Part shown: piece by piece, positions 52,131 through 63,455 of the stretch
How positions within the stretch are numbered: the stretch's first letter is position 1
Layout: every line of letters starts with the position of its first letter
Assembly: GCF_020080835.1 (NCBI RefSeq)
Contig: NC_058164.1
Coordinates: 22,035,510-22,099,509 of the forward strand
DNA: 64,000 nt
Direction: 5' to 3'
DNA from: Cotesia glomerata
Taxonomy: Eukaryota > Arthropoda > Insecta > Hymenoptera > Braconidae
Program-made: the position numbers and the translations under genes
The notes under the pieces: generated by a model
What the model was told of the DNA's origin: nothing
Databases searched by the model: none
What the model saw: only the letters and a program-made list of their open reading frames with translations

Positions 52131-53844
52131 CATTATGAGTTTTTTGGTTAATTAAAATAATTAAAAATGTTTAAAATTACTAACCGAAGGCACGGAGGTT
52201 TCCGCTATGAAAGTCTTCAAGCAGCTGCAACAAGGCTTGTTCCATTCTCCGGACATCTGGGACCTCTGACAAAAAGGAATGATGCTTGCATGCTTGTATG
52301 CTTGCTGTTGCTTTTTATTTATTGGTTTTTAAATAAAATTGTGCGGGATATTTAATAAAACAAACAAAAATAGCGTGCTGATAAGTGGAATAGGAAGGTC
52401 AATAAAAAGCTTAACGTAAAATTATTAATTAACTAATATTCATAAAATAATATGTTATTATCTTGGAAATTTTTCTAATTCTTATTTAGTCAAGATTATA
52501 TAGTCGAAAAATATTTTTTTTTAATTCATTTAATTTAATAAATATTTTGGATTGTTTATAATCCTAAAAATAATTAATTTAAAGCTTAAAAAATAAATTT
52601 ATAACATTACAAGTTATTGCAAAATAAAAACTATTAAAAATTTTATTATTTGTTATTTTTTTTTAATTTATTACAAAATATGGAAGTTAAAAAAATTTCA
52701 AGATAATTATTGCAATTTTTCTTTTAAATAATAAAAAAATTATCAGTTTCTTTTCTTAAATAAAAATTAAAAATTTTATAAATCATTATGAAAAAAAAAA
52801 TTTTTTTTTTAAAAACATCAACTTTTTAAAAAATAAAATAAAATACCTCTATGCTGACGAGTTCTACTAGTAAAATCTGATTTACTAGACCGCTGTTTAT
52901 CTTTTTCATTAACATACATAACCCGGGATTGTTGTAACAATTGGTGGTGATTTCCATGAGTGTTAACTTTTCCAGAGACCATTGACCCTTGGCTGGTAGC
53001 TTGTTCAGAGCTGGTCTTGCTGATTATTGGCGAAGTTTGTGCGTTACTTTCCCACAATACTTGTTGCTGTCAATAAAAAAAAAAACCATCAATAATAATT
53101 TCATTAAATTAAAATTTTTATTTTAAAATTTTATTTAATAAATTAATTGCAGAAAATTATTTAAAAAAAAATTAAATTTATACTAAAAATGAGAGACATT
53201 TAATAAATTAAAAAAATTTTTTAACAAATAAAATATGGCAAGAAAAATTTATTTAAAATATTTCATATTTAGAAGCTCTAAAAAATTATAAGTGCTAGTT
53301 TAGAAAAATAATTCTTTAGATCTAGTTTATTTTTAATGCAAATTAATTTAGCATATATTTAATAATTTAAAAAATTTTATAACAAAATAAATTGCAAAAA
53401 AAATTGATATTTAAAAATAAAAAAAAAAAAATGCAATTTTTTAAAAATAAAATTTAACAATTGTCAAGTGACAGCTAAATTTAATGTCATTTATTTCTAA
53501 AGAAAAATCAAGTGTACTGATTTCAATGTCATATCATTAAATTTGTAAATTTTATAATTTCTATACCAAGAATTTTGTTATAATTTATTTAAAATAAAAA
53601 TCAAATTAATTTTTTATTACAAATTAATAAATAAAATTCAATTAAATGTAATGAATTAATAAGTAAATTATTGACTTACTGAGGATGCATGAGGAATGTA
53701 ATTATTTTTACTAGGCTGAGACTTATCTGGACTAGTTGGCGGAGTGGCCTCGCCACTGGCATTTATTGTAGTTTCTTCATTTTCTTCTTCTTCTTCTTCT
53801 CTAACTAATTGTTGCAGCTCTCCACATCGAGATTCTTCGTTCAT
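50912..53844 (-). CDS. CCDC28: CCDC28 family coiled-coil protein, 4 exons
   Basis: The exons are 53844-53680, 53066-52847, 52265-52185 and 51117-50912, all phase-consistent, giving 223 residues. The N-terminal half is Glu-rich, Ser/Thr-rich and disordered (REEEEEENEETT). The C-terminal half carries the family core LLEDFHSGNLRAFG, CSMEQMTEIREQQERLARMH and LHRLQQLSMCIEKLH. Human CCDC28B is a BBS-associated protein that affects cilium length and TORC2; a similar role here is inference. Intron 3 contains Helitron copy 2. The stop codon overlaps AATAAATAAAATAAA, so cleavage probably occurs within about 30 bases of the stop. Confidence 0.88.
51257..52050 (+). mobile_element. Non-autonomous Helitron, copy 2 (two internal units)
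   Basis: It starts TCTATATTATTAAGAG after an A and ends with a hairpin at 52021-52039, AAGGTTG, then CTAG before a T. It is related to copies at 682 and 54729. Units begin near 51451 and 51700. It lies in intron 3 of CCDC28, antisense to that gene. Confidence 0.88.
52091..52130. repeat. (ATT)n microsatellite
   Basis: Pure ATT repeats lie 40 bases right of the Helitron end. Confidence 0.9.
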
Positions 53845-54728
53845 TTTTTATTTATTGTCAATTTCAAATCAATAACAAACACCTTTCAGCTTTTAAATTT
53901 ATTTCCTAACCCCGAAAGACAAAGAGAGAAAAACAGCTGGTAGCTGTCAAGTTTTGTTGGTAAAGAAGAAAATTTTTTTGCCAGTAAAAAAAAAAGAAAA
54001 AGAAATATGTCAATATTGATGTTGACGGAAATGTTGATTGTAATGTTATTTTGTAAATTCTAATGAAATTTATCTGTGGAAAAAATTAATAAGTTGTAAT
54101 AAGTAAGGATTTTTGATGTTGATATTGTTAATTATTAATTTATGTTCTTTTAATTATAATTTTTTATGTAAAATGTAGAATTAAGGTTATTAAAATATTT
54201 TTTTTTTTAAATTAATTTTAAGGACACTTATGATTCGATAAATTCATTTTTGAACAATTGTTGAGGAATTTTAATGTTAAATTAATGATACTGACATTAA
54301 ATAACGTTTGACATTTTTTTGGATTGTTATGATAAATAAAATTTTCCTAAAAATTTTTCATGTGTAGAAATTTTGAAAATTTATGAGTGAGAATTTAAAA
54401 AAATATTTTTTTTTGTTATGACAGTTCAAAAAAGTTCCAGAAATAAGCTGATATTAGTGTCATTAAAAATTATAATTGAAATTTTATAATTATTTTTATT
54501 TGTTTTTTAAATTTTATGAACATTGTAAAAAAAGAATTTTTTTTTAATTTCCATAATTTTATGTTAGTATTAATTATTTTTTAAGAGTTTTTATTATTGT
54601 ATAAAATTCTATGAATCCTAGTCATATATAAATTTAGTTGTAAATAATTTTAAATTTATATTTTTTTATAATTATATATAATTACAGATAAATCTATAAT
54701 TATAACAAAAATAACAATTTTAAAATTA
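53845..54728. other. Upstream region of CCDC28, AT-rich spacer
   Basis: It presumably holds the CCDC28 leader and promoter. No TATA box or other clear element was picked out, and no gene is seen. Confidence 0.5.
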
Positions 54729-55749
54729 TCTATATTATTAAGAGGATAAGAAAAATTTTGTGTCCAGGAAAATGATATGATAGAATAGGTTTTTTTTTAA
54801 TTTATATTTAGTGTTATTGCAAAGGTTTTGACTTGAATTTGTGCGTTCTCAAGGTTTCATATCATTCTCACCGATATTCAATTTATTATAAGTATTTAAG
54901 CTGCATTCGAAAATGCTCTATCTCTAGATCCATAATTAAGAAATGACCTTGTATCTTGTAAACTATTGACATTTTTAAAGATATAATCTCACCCCGACTT
55001 ACACTCATCGAGACCTTTTATTTGAGTACTCACATCAATTTTTCATTTATTTATATATATGTATATATGAAAAATATATCAAAAATGCATGTGGGTTCTC
55101 AAATGAAAGCTCTTGATAAGCATAACATCGGAATGAGGTTGTATCTTAAAAAATGTCCATTATTAAGAAATGACCTTGTATCTTGAGAACTATTGACATT
55201 TTTAAAGATATAAGCTCATCCCGATATTACACTCATCGAGACCTTTCATTTGAGTACCCACATCAATTTTTCATATATTTATATATATTATATACATGTA
55301 TATATGAAAAATATATCAAAAATGCATGTGGGTACTCAAATGAAAGCTCTTGATGAGCGTAACATCGGGATGAGTTTGTCTCTTAAAAAATGTCCATAAT
55401 TAAGAAATGACCTTGTATCTTGAGAACTATTGACATTTTTAAAGATATAAGCTCATCCCGATATTACACTCATCGAGACCTTTCATTTGAGTACCCACAT
55501 CAATTTTTCATATATTTATATATATTATATACATGTATATATGAAAAATATATCAAAAATGCATGTGGATACTCAAATGAAAACTCTTGATGATTTTAAC
55601 ATCGGGATGAGCTTATATCTTCATAAACGTCAATATTTAAGAAAGTACAGTGCAATTCAACAAAAGTCATTATTATTTAATAAAGCAAAATTTTATTTGC
55701 TTATAGTTCACAAGCCATGGCAGTCACATAGTGACTGCAAGGTTCCTAG
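54729..55749 (+). mobile_element. Non-autonomous Helitron, copy 3 (three internal units)
   Basis: It starts TCTATATTATTAAGAG after an A. It ends with the perfect hairpin GCAGTCACATAGTGACTGC at 55720-55738, then AAGGTTC and CTAG before a T. Units begin near 54932, 55161 and 55396. It lies between CCDC28 and UBAC1. The hairpin and CTRR end are intact, so it may be the youngest copy. Confidence 0.9.
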
Positions 55750-56167
55750 TTTATTAAATTTTCATTTTATAATTTTATGCATTTTTGTATCTTTATAAAA
55801 AATTATACAAAAAATTTTTTGTAATTCACTAACATTAAATTTTTATAAAAATTTTTATGATTGTACAAAATTATATAGATTCTTTTTTAAAATTCTTACG
55901 CTACTATATAATAATATAAAATTACATCAAATAGTATATTAAATAAAATAATATATTTTTATAAAACAATATGAATTAATTTAGATACAATTATAAAAAT
56001 TTTTTTTCTTACATTACATAAAATTTTATTAGTTCTTTCCTCATATAATTTTATATATTTATTGACATAAAAATTTATATGAACCGATCATAATTATATT
56101 ATATAATTTTTCTTCTAAATTAATTTAAATATTAAAAAAAATATTTATCAAAACAGAGAACAATTTG
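55750..56167. other. AT-rich upstream region of UBAC1
   Basis: The stretch is very AT-rich with no ORF or repeat recognised. The UBAC1 leader must be here. Confidence 0.5.
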
Positions 56168-57727
56168 ATGATCCCATGGATGAAAGAACAAATTGCTGAT
56201 GTGTGGAATAGGAAAAATTCGTCAAGGACAGCCAAGAAAGCGTCGACGGCGACGTCAGGATCTGGCTCGGGACTACCATGTGCAACAAATGAAAATAAAA
56301 ACGATAATAAATCTAATAATAAAATGATGTCATTGACAGCAGCTTCTTCATCTTCTAATTCATTCAACATTTCTGTAATCAGGTAAAAAAAAAAAATAAC
56401 AAAAACAATACTAATAAAAATAATAACAATAAACTAAAATAAATAAATTAACAGCCTGGAAGGAGATTTGCTGGACGTATCAGTAAAACCGGACTTAAGC
56501 GTGGACAAGTTAAAAACAATAGCAATAAAGCATTTTTACGGTCAAGATCCATCAAAAGTGTCATCTGGGTTCCACTTAATCCACGCGGAGCACATCCGTC
56601 AGTTATCTGACGACAACAGCCTGGTTGACGAAAACGTGGGAGCATCTGACGAGCTGCTGATGATACAGGTTCGCCCGTTGGTCAAGGTCAAGGAGCTGAC
56701 GGAAGATTCAGTGAAAGGACCACCAGTAGAAATGATCCTGAAGGCTACAAGTCACTTGTCAGAAGCAAAGCCTCCTAGACCGACACCAACGACGGACTGC
56801 CCGGCGGATTTCCAGGCTGAAATCCGGAAGATCTTAATAACTTTAGTCGAAGCATCAGCTAAAATTCTGATGAACAGTCCGGAGGCTTCAACGCTTTACG
56901 AAATAATCCGGGAGACCTTGGAGCTGCGTTACAGACCTCCTTACGACCCGAAGACGGTCAAGTACCTGACGGACATCGGGTTCTCGGAAGCAAAAGTGCT
57001 CCGGGCGTTGAGAATCTGCAAAATGAACGTCTCGGAAGCTCTCGAGTGGCTGATTGAGCACCAGGAGGACCCGGATGACTGCGACAATGATGACTACTTG
57101 TCTCTCCCCTTGATTCAGGCCGACGGGGAGCCTAAAGTCGAGCCGGAAAAAGGAGCAGGACCCAGCTCTGGCTCCCCGACTGGAAACAAGCCTGGAAGCT
57201 CCAGGAGGAAGAGCATCAAGGAAGCCTGCTTCGACATCATCAAAGGCTCCAAGGACTCTGGGAAGAAAGACACCAACCTGGTGTACATCGTCGGGTTGCT
57301 GCTCCAGAGTTTTCATCAATACAAGCAGCTAGAGTTCCGTCCGAACCACAAGATCAAGGAGTCCTTGATTGAGATGGGCTTCCAGGAGAAGAATGTCGTT
57401 GAAGCGCTCAAGATCACCGGGAATAATCAGTTCAATGCCTGCGAATGGCTCCTCGGGGTCAGGAATAAGAATTTACATGATGTTGACCAGGGCCTGGATG
57501 CTGATAGTCCCATTTATAAGGCTATTATGACCAATCCTCATATTCAGCTGAGTCTTACTATTCCTAAGATGCTACTGGCTTATTTGTCTATTTTAGAGAC
57601 TCCTTCGTCCACCAGCATTTGGATTAATGATCCGGAGGTCTCTCCGGTTTTGAGCCAGATTTTTAAGACTTATCATGCGGAGAAACACGCTATTCATATG
57701 AATAGATATGAAAATTCAGATAATTAA
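56168..57727 (+). CDS. UBAC1: UBAC1 (KPC2), adaptor of the KPC ubiquitin ligase
   Basis: Exons 56168-56382 and 56455-57727 join in phase to 495 residues. UBAC1 is the non-catalytic subunit that links RNF123 and its substrates to the proteasome. Visible parts are a ubiquitin-like domain (DVSVKPDLSVDKLKTIAIKH), UBA1 (VKYLTDIGFSEAKVLRALRI with ALEWLIEHQEDP), UBA2 (IKESLIEMGFQEKNVVEAL with ACEWLLG) and a C-terminal STI1-like block (DSPIYKAIMTNPHIQLSLT). Exon 1 adds a Ser/Asn-rich linker of about 70 residues before the ubiquitin-like fold, making it longer than human UBAC1 (about 405). An alternative start at 56180 is possible. Confidence 0.93.
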
Positions 57728-57867
57728 TTGGAATTATGGCACTGAAAAATTTACTCTAAAAAAATTAGCAATAAAAAAATTATTTGGTGAAAATTTTCAA
57801 ACTATTTTATTTTGTAGCTGAAGAAATAAAAATTTTTGGCATAGTAACTTTTGGCAATTATTTACAA

Positions 57868-58020
57868 GTGGGGTCCAGCATTTTCATTTTCATTCTTAAA
57901 ACTTTTTATTTATTTTGTTTTGAAAATTACATAAAAAAATGAATTAAAAAAAAAAAGTTATCACAATTTTACAAATTTTCAAAAAAATTTATAAATTTTT
58001 TAGAATTGTGATATTCAATT
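57868..58020. mobile_element. Family B fragment
   Basis: ACAAGTGGGGTCCAGCATTT and the following AT-rich body match the left end of the family B element at 28425. The right part is missing. Confidence 0.5.
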
Positions 58021-58082
58021 TTTAACTTCTCGCCAAGAAAAAGGGGAATTTTTCAAAAATCGAGTTTTGTAATCGAGTAAGT

Positions 58083-58377
58083 GAATAGATTCTTTGTGAA
58101 TAGAGATATAACTGAGTTAAAAATTCAGTGAATAGACTTGAAAATGAATACAATTGAAACTAAGCAAAGTTGTAATTGACTACTGTTGAATTTGAGTAAG
58201 GTTGTAACTGATTAAAGTTCTACCTGAAGGCAAATAATAATGAATAAAGTTGAATCAGAGTAAAGATTTAAATGAATAAAGTTGTGACTGAATGAAGATG
58301 ATTTTGAATAAAAATGTAATTGAGTGCAGATGTCGTTGATGGCTGTGAGTAGAGATTTTATGAGTAGACCTGTAACA
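58083..58377. repeat. Degenerate 16-bp minisatellite, about 18 units
   Basis: Consecutive 16-base units read GAATAAAGTTGAATCA, GAGTAAAGATTTAAAT, GAATAAAGTTGTGACT, GAATGAAGATGATTTT, GAATAAAAATGTAATT, GAGTGCAGATGTCGTT. The rough consensus is GAATAAAGTTGTAACT. The array runs from near the UBAC1 3' flank to the edge of the retrotransposon fragment. Confidence 0.8.
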
Positions 58378-59263
58378 CAGCCGTTATCAGCATATCTCCA
58401 GCATTGGTCTTATGGATCTTCTCTACCGTACTACGGACCTGATCATCAGGGACGTCCTGTTTTATTCGGCGCAGGATCTCGGCGTACTTTGCTTTCTCTG
58501 TCAGCCGGATGATGAGGGCATCCGGTCTGATCCATTTCCGCGGTTTCTTTCGCTTGGGTTCAGATCGGGGCTCCTTTGTCATCTGTTTTGGGAGCACCTC
58601 TTTCTTCTGTCGCTTTAGCTCTTTCTTGGACTGAATTTTTTGTCAAACCGACTCTTTTTCCTGTTCGTCGCTTCGTACTGCCGCTCCTTGAGGAGGACTT
58701 TTCTTCAAATCCTTTTTCTTCACGACTTGGCTGATTGCTGGGTTAGGAGAAGGTCGATCTTTTCTCTTACCTGACTTGCTGCTGGCTTTACTTTTGTCTT
58801 CCGCGACTGATTCACCGTCACCTTCGGCTCCGGTGTCCATTGCTTCGTCAGTCACGACGACGGCCTGACAGGCTTTCTCCGGTGTAGCATGGGAAATGCG
58901 CTGCAATGATGAGCGCCACTCCTCGTCCAGCTTCTCAAACCTTTGAAGGGCGTTAGCTACACCAGTCGTCTTGGCCTTTATCTCTTTGTGAATGTTGAAT
59001 TTTGGTTGGACGAAATCATTCAACTCACTGATCAGCTTTTCAAGGCGTTTGAGCGCTTGCGAACGCTTCATTTCAGCGCTTGCGTCAATCACTGCTTGTT
59101 GGGCATGTAGCCCGTTTCCACTCTTGTTTGTTTCCTGTAAATTACTCATACTTTTTTGATTTACCAGCGCATCGTACGGAGTGGAGCGGGTTGTCATAAC
59201 TAGGAACGGGTGTACCCTCGGAGATAGTACTCCTACCCCAGTTCCCTGAGGCCTAGTCGACAC
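58358..59263 (-). pseudogene. ORF1 (gag-like) of an R1-clade type non-LTR retrotransposon, broken
   Basis: Reading starts at 59263, meets an in-frame TGA at 58643-58645 after 206 codons, and continues in the same frame to about 58358. The N-terminal part is helical and charged; the later part is basic (SGKRKDRPSP). The last part matches gag proteins of R1/jockey-like elements (IRPDALIIRL, KYAEILRRIKQDV, KIHKTNAGDML). The zinc knuckles, ORF2 with endonuclease and reverse transcriptase, and the 3' UTR are absent. GC content is well above that of the neighbours. Confidence 0.75.
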
Positions 59264-59679
59264 TTAGCCAGTCCCGGAATACACGGACGGACTAAACTCG
59301 CTCGGAGCGGTGAAGATTCCGATCTCTAGCACTCACTGCGTACTCCCTGATCAAGGCCCGAGGTGGCTGGCTCCTGATCTACTGCTGTAACTTACACCTC
59401 GGCAGAGCAAGCTCACATCAGCCATGGCCTGCGTCGTCAGAAACTATGACACAGGTTCCGGACACTCCCAGTGGGTTACAACAGAGAACGATCTTCTTCT
59501 TGCTAGGTCAGGTAGTGTGACCAACCTATTAAGGGGAGTTTTGTCCACGGGAGCGTATTTTATTTAGCTCCTACTCTCTGTACCTTGTCAACTAAGAGAC
59601 TCAGTGTCATCCAAGGACAGCGAGCGTTCTCCCATCCGCTCGGGGAGACGCGCCCGGTAGCAGTATCTCTTCTGCCCCG

Positions 59680-59713
<34 letters not shown>
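58360..59713 (-). mobile_element. 3'-truncated non-LTR retrotransposon starting at a CA microsatellite
   Basis: GC-richer sequence begins right at the (GT)n run at 59682-59713 and, on the minus strand, reads as a 5' UTR of about 420 bases followed by ORF1. It stops at the 16-bp minisatellite near 58377. R1-clade Waldo elements are known to insert in ACAY/CA repeats, which fits the left boundary. Loss of the 3' part is unusual, since LINE copies usually lose the 5' end. Confidence 0.65.
59682..59713. repeat. (GT)n microsatellite, 32 bp
   Basis: Pure GT repeats mark the 5' border of the retrotransposon. Confidence 0.95.
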
Positions 59714-59717
<4 letters not shown>

Positions 59718-60300
59718 CTCTCATAACTTTTGAACAGATCATCCGATTCGATCGAAATAAGCGGCGTTCTGAAGAGTTTCTTTGCCTCTAGAATTCTGAT
59801 ACTAATTTACGGAATTTGAGTCGATTAATTTTGAGAAATCTCAAAAATAAAATTTTCAAAAATTCGTTTTTTTTTAAATATTTTTTAAAGGGCTTAACCG
59901 ATCAATTCCAAAAACTAATCAGATCTTAACCTCAAAAAACCACGTCGATTGCCACCAGCCCGGTCAAAATCGGTTCATTTGTTCGTGAGATATCGTTGTC
60001 GAAAAAAATTGAAAAAAATGTTTTTTTCAGAATTTCTATGAAATTTTTAGTCTGACCAGTTTACGCTTAAAGATTTTTTAAAGAACTTAAAAAACTGCGT
60101 TGAATGCCGTCAATCGCGAAAAAATCGGTTAATTCATTCAAAAGTTATTGTGGTTTGAAAATTAAAAAAATAGTGTTCTATAAAACTGCCATTAGCCTTT
60201 TGAGCTCGAAGAGCTCAAAATTACTCAAAAATTATATTTTTGAGCTCGAAGAGCTTAAAAAATAAGTGAATTGTTGAGCACTTAGGTATGGAGGTAGCGG
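59714..60300. repeat. Possible repeat with decayed ~170-bp periodicity
   Basis: The motifs CTCATAACTTTTGAACAGAT, AAAATCGGTTCATTTGTTCG and AAAATCGGTTAATTCATTCA, each followed by a related AGATATCG or AAGTTATTG word, recur at roughly 170-base spacing. GAGCTCGAAGAGCTCAAAA also appears twice near 60205 and 60245. No ORF. Confidence 0.4.
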
Positions 60301-60329
60301 GAAGTTGCAGGGATGGCCTTTAGGGTCAA

Positions 60330-60560
60330 CCGTTTTCTTAATTTTTTTTTTAATTGCTCGTTTTTTTGTGTACTTTTCAAAAAAAAAAAAAAAATATATC
60401 AAAAACATAAAAAAAAGATAAAATAAAAATTTTATTCAAAAACATGAGAGCCAACATTTTTTCGAACTTTTGAAGGCAAAAAAGCTATCGAAATCTTTAT
60501 TTTTTTTTTTTTCACGACATATTTGATGAAAAAAAAATAATTTAGGATAAAAATTACCAA
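60330..60560. mobile_element. Family B fragment
   Basis: It holds GGGTCAACCGTTTTCTTAAT and the inner signature GAGAGCCAACATTTTTTCGA and GAACTTTTGAAGGCAAAAAA, matching the family B copies at 17620 and 28425. Confidence 0.5.
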
Positions 60561-60607
60561 GTTGCGTGTCAAAAATTGTTTTTTTTTTTTTTTTTAGTTA
60601 AAAAAAT

Positions 60608-61075
60608 TTTTTTAAGGAAGTACGAGGACCAAGGCAACTTTTGATGAAAAGCTTGATTTTTTTTAATATGAAGTTTAAATATGTCTAAACAAATTCCGAA
60701 AATTTGAAGGGGATTGCCTGATTATTTAAATAAATAATTAACTTTGAAGTTGAGCAGTTTAACATTGGTCTTATGGGGTAACCTCCAAACATTGATACAT
60801 TTCTGTATTTTTCTCGTAAAACTGTCGGTGAATATTTTTAAAAAACTTGTGGATGAAAGTAAATATATTAGTGATAAATTTAATTCAAAAAAATTTACAC
60901 TTGCCCGACTAATTAATGTGTATTAATTAAAAGAAAAATAAATGCCGCCATTAGCCAATGTTAAATGTATATCTATATATTGAGAATAATCATATGGTTA
61001 CTGCTCTCCCCTTACCGCGCTAAAGTCGATACCTATCCCCACCCCGCCTAGTGCTTGTACTTCCTTAATAAGAAA
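60608..61075. mobile_element. TIR element (MITE-like), about 470 bp
   Basis: TTAAGGAAGTACGAGGAC at the left and CTTGTACTTCCTTAA at the right are inverted copies. TTAA at both ends fits a TTAA target duplication. Inside, the word TTAACATTGGTCTTATGGGG and its near mirror TTAGCCAATGTTAA form inner inverted repeats. No real ORF. Confidence 0.6.
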
Positions 61076-61823
61076 ATACACTAAAATACAAAAATTTGTA
61101 TTTCTGCAGCCAGAAAATAAAATTTTTAACAAATTAATTTCTCTATTTCAACATTGCTTATGTTTTTCAAAAGAAATTTTTTCTTTCAGCTCGGTTCGTT
61201 TAGGCTTGTAATTTATGAAGCCCATGTATGTAGTTATACCTAAATAAATTTATTTAAAGTTGTAACAGTATTTATGGTTTAAAGTATTTTATATAAAAAA
61301 TATTTATTGAAAAATCATTAAACTTTACTCAATTATTTGAAAATTTTGAATCAAAATATTTGTCTTCTTCAAAATTTTTCATTTCATTCCTTAAATTAAT
61401 TGTTTCTAAAAGCAAATATTTAAAATAACAAAAAATTGTATTAATTAGATTACATTAATCATCATCCAAATATTTAGTATCTGATCTCATAGTAAACTTT
61501 CACTTTATCACTAATTAAACATCTAAACAATGAAAGTAATAATAAGAGTAGGTATGTTTACATTAATGATAATTTTTGGAATAACAAATATACTAAAATA
61601 ATGGATTATAAGTATTACTTATATATGATTCAATACTTATGAATTATACTAAGTATTGTCTTCATATCAATACAAATTTAGCGCAATAGTAATTAAAGTA
61701 AAAAGGAGGTTTTATCGAGATTACACTTAATTATACTAAAAAATAAACACTAAATCCTTATAAAACAAGAAAAAAAATTTCTTAATGCAGTTCACTTTTG
61801 TTAGGTAATTAATAATATTAATA

Positions 61824-63455
61824 ATGTTTATCAAAAGTATTTATATTTTTATTTTCATCCTTTCTTTCGTATTTATTCAAGGTAAATTATTTAGTTTCAT
61901 TTTTGTATTGAAAAAAAATTACTATTATTTTCTGATTAATCTCCTTTCACAATAAAAAGTTTGTGTGGGACTTATGAAATCTTGTTTAAAAAATTTAACT
62001 TGAACTAAGAAAATATATCTTGACTCAAGAATTTTTCCTCTTGGCTCAAGAAATTCATTTTCCTCCAATTGGTGTTCTTGGTTCAAGGTTTTTGCTCTTG
62101 AGTCAAGTTAAATTTTTTATCAGTGTATCAACCGTAGTAACGCCCCTTAACAACTCGACGGTACTTTGGTAAAACCTCGTATCTTCTATGTATTTTAAAT
62201 GAGAGATACGAGGTTTTACCAAAGTACCGTCGAACTGTTGCTTAGCAACCTTGGCAACGCCCTTAGCTAACAGTAGCTAAGTAACGGTTGCTAGGGGCGT
62301 TGCTAAAGTTTCCGTTACCTAGCAACCTTAGTAACGCCCCTTAGCAACTGTTGTTTAGCAGTCGTAGTAACGCCCCTTAGCAACTGTTGTTTAGCAGTCG
62401 TAGTAACGCCCCTTAGCAACTGTTGCTTAGCAACCGTAGTAACACCCTTTAACAACTGTCAATTAGCAACCTTAGCAATGCCCTGAGCTAACAGTTGCTG
62501 AGGGCGTTGCTCAAGTTTCCTTTATCTAGCTACTGTAATAACGCCCCTAGAACGCCTCTATATAATAGTTTCAAGGGATGTTACTGAAGTTGCTAAGCAA
62601 CAGTTGCTAGAGGCGTTGTTAGGTAATGATTTTAAGGTGCGTTGCTACAGGAGGGGGAAAGAAGATATTTTGTACTACCCTATTTTGTATATAATTATTT
62701 ATTATACATGCTTAAAATTGAAGAAAGTAAATATTAATCAACAAAATTAGAATCGCCTTAAGGTTAAATAAATTTTTCTTATCACAGACGCCTATGGGAG
62801 ACGCCCCAACAAGATATCAGGTGGCACAAGAACTTCTATACAAGAACATCCATCAATAGTCTCAATTCGGTTTTACGGTCAACATATCTGCGGAGGAGTT
62901 TTCATAACAACCAGACACATATTAACTGCAGGCCACTGTCTGTCTGATGATGATGAGTCCAGACAAGGCATAGTACGCTATCCGAAGTCTCTAATAACGG
63001 TGGCGTCAGGAACTAACAACTGTTACCATCCGGCAAACGTTCATAAAATAAAGAGCTTTACAATTCATCCGCAGTACCGAGGGTCCATCAGCAATTATGT
63101 CAACGATATTGCTATTATTGAGGTAATAATTTGTAGTAGTAATTACTAATTATCAATTATGATGAGTGGATAGACTAACCTAATCTAAATTCTTACTTTG
63201 CAGTTGGAAGACACCATAAAGCCTAATGAATCTCGACAAATCGCAAAGCTTCCTCGTGAAGACACATCACCAAATGTTGACGCCACTGTTGTTGGATGGG
63301 GGACATCCTACGAGGGAGAAAAAATATTGTCGGAGTTGTTGAAGAAAGCTGACGTTCTCACCATTGACAATCATGAGTGTCAAAGCGAGACACGAAATTT
63401 GGTTTATGCGGGACAACTTTGTGCGACACAACCTTGGGGTATAGGTTTTTGCGAT
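61824..63455 (+). CDS. Secreted trypsin-like (S1) serine protease, first three exons
   Basis: Exons 61824-61881, 62788-63122 and 63204-63455 are phase-consistent; the last ends at a GTAAGT donor. Exon 1 encodes a signal peptide (MFIKSIYIFIFILSFVFIQ). Exon 2 holds the activation cleavage site K|ISGGT, the catalytic His in LTAGHC and the catalytic Asp in NDIAII. Exon 3 holds VVGWGT and stops at GFCD, just before the expected GDSGGP. I found no exon with the catalytic Ser before 64000, so the gene is cut by the window end or lacks that exon. LTAGHC for the usual LTAAHC is a mild change. Digestive, venom or immune roles are all possible. Confidence 0.85.
61985..62127. mobile_element. Small CAAGAA/TTCTTG MITE in protease intron 1
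   Basis: TTTAAAAAATTTAACTTGA at the left and TCAAGTTAAATTTTTTATC at the right are inverted copies. The body repeats CAAGAA and TTCTTG words. The end TATCAGTGTA resembles the element at 63566. Confidence 0.6.
62149..62239. repeat. Near-perfect hairpin with 36-bp arms
   Basis: TCGACGGTACTTTGGTAAAA plus CCTCGTATCT is mirrored by AGATACGAGG plus TTTTACCAAAGTACCGTCGA across a 19-base loop, with two mismatches at the outer end. The size suits a small-RNA precursor or a mini-foldback element. Confidence 0.85.
62240..62650. repeat. Array of GTTGC..GCAAC palindromes with a ~36-bp unit
   Basis: The unit GTAGTAACGCCCCTTAGCAA, then CTGTTGTTTAGCAGTC, recurs near 62330-62440, with diverged and inverted copies on both sides. 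GTTGCTTAGCAAC and GTTACCTAGCAAC have the form of the RFX X-box. The array fills the part of protease intron 1 before exon 2. Confidence 0.75.

Noticed and set aside
55487..55798. 103-codon ORF
   Set aside because: It spans the third Helitron unit and its end hairpin.
58358..59263. Host nuclear protein gene
   Set aside because: The end of the frame matches retrotransposon gag proteins. The in-frame stop and CA-repeat border also fit an element.
60744..60926. 60-codon ORF
   Set aside because: It lies within the TTAAGGAAGTAC inverted-repeat element and is not conserved-looking.
62240..62650. CRISPR array
   Set aside because: Repeat units touch with no unique spacers of fixed size, and the locus is eukaryotic with introns around it.
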